This document shows positions 55,072 to 63,349 of a DNA stretch of 64,000 nucleotides, piece after piece; position 1 is the stretch's first letter; each line of letters opens with the position of its first letter. The DNA lies in NCBI GenBank assembly GCA_963840925.1, contig CAWJAY010000027.1, positions 62,001 to 126,000 on the forward strand, in the 5' to 3' direction. Position numbers and translations under genes: made by a program. This DNA is from DATAOG01 sp963840925 (GTDB lineage Bacteria > Pseudomonadota > Alphaproteobacteria > Geminicoccales > Geminicoccaceae). The notes under the pieces are model-generated. The model was not told the DNA's origin. It saw nothing but the letters and a program-made list of their open reading frames with translations, and searched no databases.

Positions 55072-56721
55072 GTGTCGGCTCCGATCCGCTCCGCTGCCTG
55101 GCGGGCGCTTGATCGTCACGCCCAGGCGATGGCGCAGGTGCATCTGCGCGACCTGTTCGCGGCCGACCCGCGCCGCTTCCAGAGCTTCTCGCTGCGCCAG
55201 GACGACCTGCTGCTCGACGTGTCCAAGAACCGGATCACCGCCGAGACGGTGGGGCTCCTGCTCGACCTCGCCCGCCAGGCTGACCTGGAAGGCTGGCGGA
55301 CGCGGATGTTCGCTGGCGAGAAGATCAACCTCACCGAGGATCGCGCGGTCCTGCACGTGGCGCTCCGCAACCGCTCCGAGCGGCCCTTCAGGGTCGACGG
55401 CCGGGACGTGATGCCGGCGGTCAGAGCGGTGCTCGAGCGCATCCGCGGCTTCAGCGACCGGGTGCGCAGCGGCGCCTGGCGGGGCCACGACGATCAGACC
55501 ATCACCGATGTCGTCAACATCGGGATCGGGGGCTCCGACCTCGGCCCGCTGATGGTCTGCGAGGCGCTCAAGCCCTACCAGAGGCCCGACCTGCGGCCGC
55601 ATTTCGTCTCCAACGTCGACGGCGCGCATCTGATTCACACTCTCGAGACCCTCGATCCGGCGCGCACGCTGTTCATCGTCGCCTCCAAGACTTTCACGAC
55701 CCAGGAGACGATGACCAACGCCGCCTCGGCGCGCGGCTGGGTGCTCGGGAAGCTCGGGTCCGATGCCGAGGTCGCCAGGCACTTTGTTGCGGTCTCGACC
55801 AACGCCAAGGCGGTTGCGGCCTTCGGCATCGACCCCGCCAACATGTTTGAGTTCTGGGACTGGGTCGGCGGCCGCTACTCGCTGTGGTCGGCGATCGGCC
55901 TGCCGATCGTGCTCGCGGTCGGCTTCGAGCGTTTCGAGGATCTGCTGGCCGGTGGCCACGCGATGGACGAGCACTTTCGGACCGCGCCGCTCGAACGCAA
56001 TATGCCGCTGATTCTGGGCCTGCTCGGGGTCTGGTACCGCAATTTCCTGGGCGCCTGCAGCCACGCCGTGCTGCCCTATGACCAGCATCTGCACCGGCTA
56101 CCGGCCTACCTGCAGCAGGCCGACATGGAGAGCAACGGCAAGTCGGTCGATCGCGACGGCCGGCCGGTCGAGCACGCGACCGGCCCGATCCTTTGGGGCG
56201 AGCCCGGCACCAACGGCCAGCACGCCTTCTACCAGCTGATCCACCAGGGCACCGAGCTGATCCCGGCCGATTTCCTCGCCGCCGCGGAGAGCCTGACCCC
56301 GGTCGGCGACCACCACGACATGCTGCTCGCCAACTTCTTCGCCCAGCCGGAGGCGCTGGCGTTCGGCAAGACCGCCGAAGTCGCGCGCGCCGAGCTCGAG
56401 CGGGCCGGGCTCAAGGGCGCCGCGCTCGAGGCGCTGCTGCCGCACAAGCTGTTCCCGGGCAACCGGCCGAGCAACGCGCTGCTCTATCGGCGGCTCGATC
56501 CGGCCACGCTCGGCCGGCTGATCGCGCTTTATGAGCACAAAATCTTCACTCAGGGTGTGCTTTGGAATGTCAACTCGTTCGATCAATGGGGGGTCGAGCT
56601 GGGCAAGCAGCTGGCGAGCGCGATCCTGCCCGAGCTGGCGGGCCCGGCGCCGGTCGCGGGCCACGACGCCTCGACGAACGGGTTGATCAATCACATGAAG
56701 GCGCTCCGCGCCGGCGCCTGA
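55072..56721 (+). CDS. pgi: Glucose-6-phosphate isomerase
   Basis: A 549-aa Pgi interconverting glucose-6-phosphate and fructose-6-phosphate. Family signatures: VVNIGIGGSDLGPLMVCEAL, SKTFTTQETMTNAAS, DWVGGRYSLWSAIGLPIVLA, GEPGTNGQHAFYQLIHQGTE and the C-terminal FDQWGVELGKQLA. The GTG start at 55072 lies 11 bases after the zwf-eda stop, with AGGGGGAA as ribosome binding site. Full length for the family. Part of a plus-strand run linking hexose phosphate oxidation with glycogen turnover. Confidence 0.95.
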   Translation: MSAPIRSAAWRALDRHAQAMAQVHLRDLFAADPRRFQSFSLRQDDLLLDVSKNRITAETVGLLLDLARQADLEGWRTRMFAGEKINLTEDRAVLHVALRNRSERPFRVDGRDVMPAVRAVLERIRGFSDRVRSGAWRGHDDQTITDVVNIGIGGSDLGPLMVCEALKPYQRPDLRPHFVSNVDGAHLIHTLETLDPARTLFIVASKTFTTQETMTNAASARGWVLGKLGSDAEVARHFVAVSTNAKAVAAFGIDPANMFEFWDWVGGRYSLWSAIGLPIVLAVGFERFEDLLAGGHAMDEHFRTAPLERNMPLILGLLGVWYRNFLGACSHAVLPYDQHLHRLPAYLQQADMESNGKSVDRDGRPVEHATGPILWGEPGTNGQHAFYQLIHQGTELIPADFLAAAESLTPVGDHHDMLLANFFAQPEALAFGKTAEVARAELERAGLKGAALEALLPHKLFPGNRPSNALLYRRLDPATLGRLIALYEHKIFTQGVLWNVNSFDQWGVELGKQLASAILPELAGPAPVAGHDASTNGLINHMKALRAGA

Positions 56722-56736
56722 GACGACGGATTAAGC

Positions 56737-59166
56737 ATGACCACGACCACGATCACACCGGAAGCGTTGCGCACCGCGATCCTCGGCAAGCTGACCTACG
56801 CGGTCGGCAAGGACCGGGCGCACGCGCAGGATCACGACTGGTATGTCGCGACCGCGCTGGCGATCCGCGACCAGGCGGTCGACCACTGGATCGAGACCAC
56901 GCAGCGCGTCTATGCCAGCCGCCAGAAGCGGGTCTACTACCTGTCGCTCGAATTCCTGATCGGCCGGCTGCTGAGCGAGTACCTGTGCAACCTGCAGCTT
57001 CAGGAGGTCTGCCGCGCAGCCCTCGCCGGCCTCGACGTCGACCTCGACCGGATCAAGGAGCTGGAACCCGACGCCGCGCTCGGCAACGGCGGTCTCGGCC
57101 GGCTCGCCGCCTGTTTCATGGAGAGCATGGCAACCGTAGGCGTCGCCGGCTTCGGCTATGGCATCCGCTACCAAAACGGCCTGTTCCGGCAGCTGTTCCA
57201 CGACGGCTGGCAGGTCGAGCAGCCGGAGGACTGGCTGGCGTTCGGCAATCCCTGGGAGTTCGAGCGCCCCGAGGTCGCCTACGAGGTCGGGTTCGGCGGC
57301 ACGGTCGAGTTAAGGCTTGGTGCTGATGGTCGGGAACGTCACGTCTGGCACCCGGGCGAGCGCGTTCTGGCGATCGCCTACGACACGCCGATCGTTGGCT
57401 GGCCCGGCCACCAGGTCAACACGCTGCGCCTGTGGTCGGCGCAGTCGGCCAATCCGATGCGCCTCGATCAGTTCAACCGGGGCGACTATCTGGGCGCGGT
57501 CGCCGAGCAGGTCACCTCGGAAAGCATCGTCCGGGTGCTCTATCCCAACGACGACACACCCGCCGGCCAGGAGCTGCGCCTCAAGCAGGAGTTCTTCTTC
57601 ACCTCGGCCTCGCTGCACGATCTGCTGCGCCGCCATCTGCAGCAGTACGGCCGGGTCGAGAGCCTGCCCGAGCAGGTGGCGATCCAGCTCAACGATACCC
57701 ATCCGGCGATCGCGGTCGTGGAGCTGATGCGGCTCCTGGTCGACGAGCACGACCTCGACTGGAGCGCGGCCTGGCGGATCACCGAGCGCTGCATCGCCTA
57801 CACCAATCACACGCTGCTGCCCGAGGCGCTCGAAAGCTGGCCGGTGGCGCTGCTCGAGCGGCTGTTGCCCCGCCACATGCAGATCATCGACCGGCTGAAC
57901 GCGGACCTGATCCAGCGGGTCGGCGGCAGCGACGTCAGCCCGGATACCGTGGCGCTGGTCGACCACGCCCATGGCCATCGGGTGCGGATGGGCCACGTCG
58001 CGTTCTTCGGCGCGCATAAGGTCAACGGCGTCTCGGCGCTGCACACCGAGCTGATGAAGCGGACCGTGTTCCGCGATCTCAACCGGGCCTTTCCCGGCCG
58101 CATCATCAACCAGACCAACGGCATTACTGCGCGGCGCTGGCTGCGCCAATGCAACCCGGCGCTCTCGACGCTGATCACGGACGCGATCGGGGACGCCTGG
58201 GTCGGCGATCTCGAGCGGCTCGAGGCGCTGACCCCGCTGGTCGACGACGCGGGCTTCCGCGAGCGCTTCGCCGCCGCCAAGCGCCGCAACAAGGAGCGTT
58301 TGGCCGACCTGATCGCCGAGCGGAGCGGGATCCGGATCGACCCGGCCGCGCTGTTCGACGTCCACATCAAACGGATCCACGAATACAAGCGCCAGCTGCT
58401 CAACATCCTCGAGACGATCGCGGTCTGGCAGGCGATGCGCGCCGAGCCCGGCCGGCACTGGCTGCCGCGGGTCAAGATCTTCGGCGGCAAGGCGGCCGCG
58501 TCCTACCGCCAGGCCAAGCTGATCATCAAGCTGATCAACGATGTCGCCCGGGTGGTCAACCAGGACCCGGCGGTCGGCGACCGGCTCAAGGTGATCTTCC
58601 TGCCCAACTACAACGTCAGCCTGACCGAGCGGATCATCCCTGCGGCGGATTTGTCGGAGCAGATCTCGACCGCCGGGATGGAGGCCTCGGGCACCGGCAA
58701 CATGAAGCTCGCCCTCAACGGGGCGCTCACGATCGGCACCCTCGATGGCGCCAACATCGAGATCCGCGATCTGGTCGGCCACGACAACATGTTCATCTTC
58801 GGCCTGACCGCCGAGGAGGTGCGGACCGAGCGCGCCAACGGCTACGATCCGCGCGCCGAGGCGGCCGCGGTCCCGACGCTCGCCGGCGTGCTCGAGGCGA
58901 TCAGTACCGGTCAGTTCTCGCCGGACGACCCCGGCCGCTTCCGGCCGTTGATCGAGCGCCTGCTCGGCGACGACTACTTCATGGTGCTGGCCGATTTCGC
59001 GGCCTATGCTGAGGCCCAGCAGCGGGTCGACGCGGCCTACCTGGAGCCCGAGACCTGGTGGCGGCAGGCGCTCCTGAACACCGCCAAGGTCGGCTGGTTC
59101 TCGTCCGACCGGACGATTCGCGACTACGCCAGCGAGATCTGGCAGGCGCTGCCGGAGCCGGCATGA
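56737..59166 (+). CDS. glgP: Glycogen/maltodextrin phosphorylase
   Basis: An 809-aa GT35 phosphorylase that releases glucose-1-phosphate from alpha-1,4-glucans. Segments: VYYLSLEFLIGRLLSEYLCN, LGNGGLGRLAACFMESMAT, GIRYQNGLFRQLFHDGWQVE, QLNDTHPAIAVVELMRLLVD, and the pyridoxal-phosphate lysine in EASGTGNMKLALNGALTIGT. The regulatory N-terminal extension of eukaryotic enzymes is absent, as usual in bacteria. It starts 15 bases after pgi. glgA, glgB and pgm are not in the window. Confidence 0.95.
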   Translation: MTTTTITPEALRTAILGKLTYAVGKDRAHAQDHDWYVATALAIRDQAVDHWIETTQRVYASRQKRVYYLSLEFLIGRLLSEYLCNLQLQEVCRAALAGLDVDLDRIKELEPDAALGNGGLGRLAACFMESMATVGVAGFGYGIRYQNGLFRQLFHDGWQVEQPEDWLAFGNPWEFERPEVAYEVGFGGTVELRLGADGRERHVWHPGERVLAIAYDTPIVGWPGHQVNTLRLWSAQSANPMRLDQFNRGDYLGAVAEQVTSESIVRVLYPNDDTPAGQELRLKQEFFFTSASLHDLLRRHLQQYGRVESLPEQVAIQLNDTHPAIAVVELMRLLVDEHDLDWSAAWRITERCIAYTNHTLLPEALESWPVALLERLLPRHMQIIDRLNADLIQRVGGSDVSPDTVALVDHAHGHRVRMGHVAFFGAHKVNGVSALHTELMKRTVFRDLNRAFPGRIINQTNGITARRWLRQCNPALSTLITDAIGDAWVGDLERLEALTPLVDDAGFRERFAAAKRRNKERLADLIAERSGIRIDPAALFDVHIKRIHEYKRQLLNILETIAVWQAMRAEPGRHWLPRVKIFGGKAAASYRQAKLIIKLINDVARVVNQDPAVGDRLKVIFLPNYNVSLTERIIPAADLSEQISTAGMEASGTGNMKLALNGALTIGTLDGANIEIRDLVGHDNMFIFGLTAEEVRTERANGYDPRAEAAAVPTLAGVLEAISTGQFSPDDPGRFRPLIERLLGDDYFMVLADFAAYAEAQQRVDAAYLEPETWWRQALLNTAKVGWFSSDRTIRDYASEIWQALPEPA

Positions 59167-59267
59167 GCTAGGCGCGCCCGCGGCGGTCGCCGCCCGCCCG
59201 CAGGCCGGCACCTTCGACCGGGCTGATCCGCCCGCCGGAGCCGATGGGAGTCTACGGGGGGAGGGTC

Positions 59268-60536
59268 ATGACCACCAGGGAGGGCGACGTCCACGGGCTG
59301 GCCCGCAACGCGATGGCCTATGTGCTTGCCGGCGGCCGCGGCTCGAGGCTCCAGGAGCTGACCGACAAGCGGGCCAAGCCCGCGGTCTTCTTCGGCGGCA
59401 AGTCCCGGATCATCGACTTCGCGCTCTCCAACGCGATCAACTGCGGCATCCGGCGGATCGCGGTCGCAACCCAATACAAGGCGCACAGCCTGATCCGTCA
59501 TCTGCAGCGCGGCTGGATCTTCTTCCGCCCGGAGCGGAACGAGAGCTTCGACATCCTGCCCGCATCGCAGATGGTCTCCGCGCACCAGTGGTATCTCGGC
59601 ACCGCCGACGCGGTGACCCAGAACATCCAGATCCTCAACAGCTATGATCCCGAGTACATGGTGATTCTGGCCGGTGACCATGTCTACAAGATGGACTACG
59701 CGCTGATGCTGGGCCAGCACGTCAGCCAGCGCGCCGACGTCACCGTCGGCTGCCTCGAAGTGCCGCGCATGGAGGCGACCGGCTTTGGCGTCATGCACGT
59801 CGACGCCGACGACCGGATCGTCGAGTTCCTGGAGAAGCCCGCCGACCCGCCGGGCATGCCCGGCCAGCCCGAGATGGCGCTCGCCAGCATGGGCATCTAC
59901 GCCTTCGAGTCCAAGTTCCTGTTCGACCAGCTGCGCCGCGATGCCGAGGATCCGAACTCGAGCCACGACTTCGGCAAGGACGTCATTCCGTACCTGGTCA
60001 AGCACGGCAAGGCGGTCGCGCACCGTTTTCCCCGATCCTGCGTGCGCAGCGACTCCGAGCCCGAGGCCTACTGGCGCGACGTCGGCACAATCGATGCCTA
60101 TTGGGAGGCCAACATCGATCTCACCGACTTCGTGCCAGCGCTCGATATCTATGATCAGAGCTGGCCGATCTGGACCTACGCCGAGATCACGCCGCCGGCC
60201 AAGTTCGTCCACGACGAGGAGGGCAGGCGGGGCATGGCGACCAGCTCGCTGGTCTCGGGCGGCTGCATCATCTCGGGCGCCCGGATCGACAAGTCGCTGC
60301 TGTTCACCGGGGTCCACGCCCACTCCTACAGCGAGCTCACCCACGTGGTCGCGCTGCCCTACGTCCAGATCCGCCGCGGCGCCCGCCTGCGCAAGGTCGT
60401 GATCGACCGCGGCGTCGAGATCCCCCAAGGTCTCGTGGTCGGCGAGGACCCCCGCCTCGACGCCCAACGCTTCCGCCGCACCGACAAAGGCGTCTGCCTG
60501 ATCACCCAGCCGATGATCGACCGTCTGCAGAGCTGA
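59268..60536 (+). CDS. glgC: Glucose-1-phosphate adenylyltransferase
   Basis: A 422-aa ADP-glucose pyrophosphorylase, the committed step of glycogen synthesis. Motifs: nucleotide-binding VLAGGRGSRLQELTDKRAKP, VFFGGKSRIIDFALSNAINC, ILAGDHVYKMDYALMLGQHV, sugar-phosphate site VEFLEKPADPP, SMGIYAFESKFLFD and RDVGTIDAYWEANIDL, then a left-handed helix C-terminal domain. The ATG at 59268 follows GGGGGGAGGG; the in-frame ATG at 59244 is less well placed. 101 bases separate it from glgP. It is likely allosterically regulated by glycolytic intermediates, as in other alphaproteobacterial enzymes (family knowledge). Confidence 0.95.
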   Translation: MTTREGDVHGLARNAMAYVLAGGRGSRLQELTDKRAKPAVFFGGKSRIIDFALSNAINCGIRRIAVATQYKAHSLIRHLQRGWIFFRPERNESFDILPASQMVSAHQWYLGTADAVTQNIQILNSYDPEYMVILAGDHVYKMDYALMLGQHVSQRADVTVGCLEVPRMEATGFGVMHVDADDRIVEFLEKPADPPGMPGQPEMALASMGIYAFESKFLFDQLRRDAEDPNSSHDFGKDVIPYLVKHGKAVAHRFPRSCVRSDSEPEAYWRDVGTIDAYWEANIDLTDFVPALDIYDQSWPIWTYAEITPPAKFVHDEEGRRGMATSSLVSGGCIISGARIDKSLLFTGVHAHSYSELTHVVALPYVQIRRGARLRKVVIDRGVEIPQGLVVGEDPRLDAQRFRRTDKGVCLITQPMIDRLQS

Positions 60537-60547
60537 GCGTCTATCTT

Positions 60548-60564
60548 GATCCCGTTTTGGGATC
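60548..60564. promoter_or_regulatory. Palindrome GATCCC-N5-GGGATC between glgC and the HigB remnant
   Basis: A six-base perfect inverted repeat with a GTTTT centre, 12 bases after the glgC stop and 15 bases before the presumed higB start. It could be a toxin-antitoxin autoregulatory operator, since these are palindromes close to the promoter, or a weak glgC terminator. No T-run follows. Confidence 0.45.
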
Positions 60565-60578
60565 ATCCTAGTGGACCG

Positions 60579-60793
60579 ATGAGGTCATCGCTCGCCACAG
60601 CTTGGTGGAGTTCTGGCGGCGCGACCGGGAGATGGAGCCGCCGTTGCGCGACTGGCTGAGTGTGGTCCGGCGCGCCGACTGGTCGAGCATGACCGACATC
60701 AAAGCCGAGTTCGCCAAGGCCAGCATCATCGACCGCGAGCCGGTCGTGTTCGATGTTCTCGGCGACAAGGAGGTTAAGGAGATATATTATTAG
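60579..60793 (+). pseudogene. higB: Truncated HigB-type toxin gene remnant
   Basis: The translated sequence VIARHSLVEFWRRDREMEPP and LRDWLSVVRRADWSSMTDIK followed by AEFAKASIIDREPVVFDVLG matches the first two-thirds of COG4680 HigB mRNA interferases. The likely native ATG at 60579 is one base out of frame with it (ATGAGGTC, where ATGAGGGTC would fit). After VVFDVLGDKE the sequence stops resembling the family and ends at TAG 60791-60793, missing the C-terminal catalytic strand region. No HigA antitoxin follows. It overlaps the 3' end of a convergent low-GC gene, suggesting truncation by an insertion or rearrangement at about 60.76 kb. Confidence 0.65.
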
Positions 60794-61436
60794 GCGGACT
60801 GCGCGCCACCTCCATCGTGATGTTCCATTTCCGTTGGATCGCCATCTCGATCGCTGAACGATCAATACCTTCGAGCGGCCCTGCGAGCAACTCGCAGAAA
60901 TGATCGCTCGCCGCGCCCAGATATTTTTTCATCGGGTGGTCGGCGCGACAAGCCCACATTCCAGTTCCGTTTTGGAAGCGGAGCGGCGCATGCCACGGAT
61001 TCCTTTGCGAGCTGCTCGTATTCAGCAAACCGCGAGAACGATCGCCCTTCCAATGCTACAGCACTGTCTAGTGCAGCTGGCTTTCGTCCAGCAAGGCGCA
61101 TGTGCTCGCAAGCAACCGGATAAGAGATCTCCTTGAGCCCCGATATAAACATCGGCGGGTTCGACGTGTCGAGGTAAGCCTCGTTCCTTTCTCCGTGAAT
61201 TGATCGTCCACCTGATGAAGCCGAACTGACTTCCGCTCGAGGACAAGCACAGAGACGAAAATCATTTCCTCGATAAAATAATCCTGTGTATAGTTAAGCG
61301 GGTTCCGCGTCCGAAATTTTCTCGCAAATGAGAGGATCGAGCGCTCGAGGTGGGGAGCGGAAATCCCGACCTGTATTGCCATGTAGATCTGATACGCAAT
61401 GTGATGTTCCAATAGACTAGGGTCGTGTTCTGCCAT
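60774..61436 (-). pseudogene. Low-GC hypothetical gene with two frameshifts
   Basis: Starting MAEHDPSLLEHHIAYQIYMA at 61436, the protein reads FARKFRTRNPLNYTQDYFIE and LVLERKSVRLHQVDDQFTEK. It then changes frame near 61180 to NEAYLDTSNPPMFISGLKEI, SYPVACEHMRLAGRKPAALD. It changes again near 60970-60990 to FQNGTGMWACRADHPMKKYL and AIEMAIQRKWNITMEVARSP, ending at 60774. The joined length is about 215 aa. The family was not recognised. Base composition is visibly lower in GC than the rest of the window (AT-rich stretches such as GATAAAATAATC at about 61272), pointing to recent acquisition. Lesions may be decay or sequence error. Confidence 0.5.
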
Positions 61437-61570
61437 TGTGACCCCCGAAGTTGGCTCTCGTACCCAAGATCCTAACGTACGGCTCTATCGCGCGACCTTG
61501 CAAGCCCGTGTGCAGCGCCCAACAGTAAGAACGGAGGGGGAAACGGGGGCCTGGACTCTTTTTGTGAACA

Positions 61571-61891
61571 TCAGACGCGATGCCGCGTCATGTAGGCGCG
61601 GAGGATCGCGTTGATGCGCGTGCGGTAGTGGCGGTCCTGGTCGCGGAACCAATCGATCACGTCCTCGTCAAGAGCAAGCGAGAGGCGCCGCTTGCGCACC
61701 GGAGATAGGAGCTCGGCCTTCACGACCCAGTCGGGGTCGACGTCCTGCCAGTTCGGGTCGGCCGCGGCGGCGGTCTCGACTTCGGCGTCCGACATCGCGC
61801 GCACCCGCGCCCAGTCGGTCAGGCTCTCGCCGCGCTCAATCCGGCGCAACGCCTCTTGCGCGGAGATGCGCGTGATATTGCCTTCGCTCAC
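61571..61891 (-). CDS. brnA: BrnA-family antitoxin
   Basis: A 106-aa antitoxin of the BrnT/BrnA type II system. The C-terminal half holds the ribbon-helix-helix: RKRRLSLALDEDVIDWFRDQ then YRTRINAILRAYMT. The N-terminal half (ISAQEALRRIERGESLTDWA; DAEVETAAAADPNWQDVDPD) is the toxin-binding and linker region typical of the family. It begins at GTG 61891, inside the 3' end of the brnT frame (56-base overlap), the usual toxin-first order with coupled translation. It appears intact although brnT carries a frameshift. Confidence 0.85.
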   Translation of the reverse strand: MSEGNITRISAQEALRRIERGESLTDWARVRAMSDAEVETAAAADPNWQDVDPDWVVKAELLSPVRKRRLSLALDEDVIDWFRDQDRHYRTRINAILRAYMTRHRV

Positions 61892-62131
61892 GGCGCTTGG
61901 CCCTCCTTACGCTGATGATCCGGATGATCTCCTCGCGCTTGCCCCTCAGCGTGAAGGCGACCGCGACCTCGATGCCGCCGACGCTCCGGATCGCCAGCCA
62001 TCGCTTCTCGCCTCGCCGAGGTGAGTAACGGCAGTAGTACTCACGGGCGAAACCGCCACGCCGTCCAGGAAATCGAAGCCATGGTCGAGGACGTTGCGAC
62101 GTCGCTTGTCATCATCCCATTCGAACTCCAT
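61836..62131 (-). pseudogene. brnT: BrnT-family RNase toxin, frameshifted
   Basis: The start MEFEWDDDKRRRNVLDHGFD at ATG 62131 and the end REYYCRYSPRRGEKRWLAIR, VAFTLRGKREEIIRIISVRR, AKRRERRQYH are both typical BrnT (RelE-fold RNase) sequence but lie in different frames. The break is at about 62043-62055, next to GGCGAAACCGCC. Corrected, the protein would be about 98 aa and end at TGA 61838-61836. As written the catalytic C-terminal half is not translated, so the toxin would be inactive unless the break is a sequencing indel. Confidence 0.75.
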
Positions 62132-62290
62132 GGTGCGCCAAGCACTACAATCGGGGAGGGCACCTGCCAAGCCCTCAAGGAGCCGCGGGCCGCACCCGAG
62201 AAGGGCGCGCTGACGCCACCTTTCCGGCCGGCCTCATTCGCCGTGCCCGTGACTGGCTCGCGCAGGAGAAGCCGGGAGCCGGGCGGTGGC

Positions 62291-63232
62291 TCAGCAACCC
62301 TCGTCGGCGCAGCCGGCGGGTTCGATCTGGACCGTGGCGTGGCCGATGCCGTAGGCGCGCTCGAGGAAGAGGCGGATCGAGCGCAGCACCTGGTCGCGGT
62401 CGGCGTCGGCCCGGACGCGTGCGTGCATGGTCAAAAGCGGCCGCTCGCTGGTCAGCATCCAGGCGTGCACGTGATGGACGTCCTGGACTGCCGGGACCGT
62501 GGCGACCAGCTCGGACTTGAGCGCCTCGACATCCAGCCAGTCGGGCGTGCCCTCGAGCAGGATGTGGGCCGATCTGCGGACCACCACCCAGGCGCTGCGC
62601 AGAATCAGGAGCGCCACCAGCAGCGACAGCAGCGGGTCGATCGGCGTCCAGCCGCGCCAGAGGATCACCAGGCCGGCGACGATCGCCGCGACCGAGCCCA
62701 ACAGATCGCCCAGCACGTGCAACGTGGCGCCGCGGAGGTTCAGATTGTTCCGATCGCCGCCGTGCAGGATCGCGAACGCGGCCAGATTGACCACGAGGCC
62801 AAGCCCGGCGATCACCAGCATCAGCCCGGCCTCGACCGGCGTCGGCGCCAGCAGCCGGCGGCCAGCCTCGATCGCGATCCAGCCTACGACCGCGATCAGC
62901 GCGACGCCGTTGACGAACGCGGCCAGCACCTGGAACCGGTGATAGCCGTAGCTGCGCCTTGCGTCCTGCGGCCGGCGGCCGATCCGGAACGCCGCCCAGG
63001 CGAGCGCGAGCGAAGCCGCGTCGGTCAGCATGTGGCCGGCATCGGCCAGCAGCGCGAGCGAGCCCGCGACGATCCCGCCGGCGACCTCGGCGAGCATGAA
63101 GCCCGCGGTCAGAACCAGCGTCCAGAACACCCGGCGCTCGTTGTCGCTCGCCGCGTGGTCGCGGCCGTGACTATGACGATCAGCGTGGTCGTGACTGTGG
63201 TCGTGGCCGTGAGCGTGGCTGTGCGCGTGCAT
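62291..63232 (-). CDS. Cation diffusion facilitator family transporter (ZitB/CzcD-like)
   Basis: A 313-aa zinc-type CDF exporter. The N-terminus is a His-rich metal-binding tail (HSHAHGHDHSHDHADRHSHG). Six helices follow, with the transport-site residues in LADAGHMLTDAASL (helix 2) and LHVLGDLLGSV (helix 5). The His-Asp pairs favour Zn(II). The C-terminal cytoplasmic domain includes VQDVHHVHAWML and ends with cysteines (CADEGC) that may add metal binding. It should use proton exchange to export Zn, Co or Cd to the periplasm. No metal-responsive regulator is adjacent. 118 bases separate it from the upstream SDR gene. Confidence 0.92.
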   Translation of the reverse strand: MHAHSHAHGHDHSHDHADRHSHGRDHAASDNERRVFWTLVLTAGFMLAEVAGGIVAGSLALLADAGHMLTDAASLALAWAAFRIGRRPQDARRSYGYHRFQVLAAFVNGVALIAVVGWIAIEAGRRLLAPTPVEAGLMLVIAGLGLVVNLAAFAILHGGDRNNLNLRGATLHVLGDLLGSVAAIVAGLVILWRGWTPIDPLLSLLVALLILRSAWVVVRRSAHILLEGTPDWLDVEALKSELVATVPAVQDVHHVHAWMLTSERPLLTMHARVRADADRDQVLRSIRLFLERAYGIGHATVQIEPAGCADEGC

Positions 63233-63349
63233 CTGGCTCCTGGTTCGGCCGCAGGCTGTGGTCCCGTTCCTGCCGATCAGATCAGGTCGCCCGATGCCGG
63301 CTTCAAGGCCAGCTTGGCGCCGGAAAGCCTGCGCCAGCGCAAGATCGCC

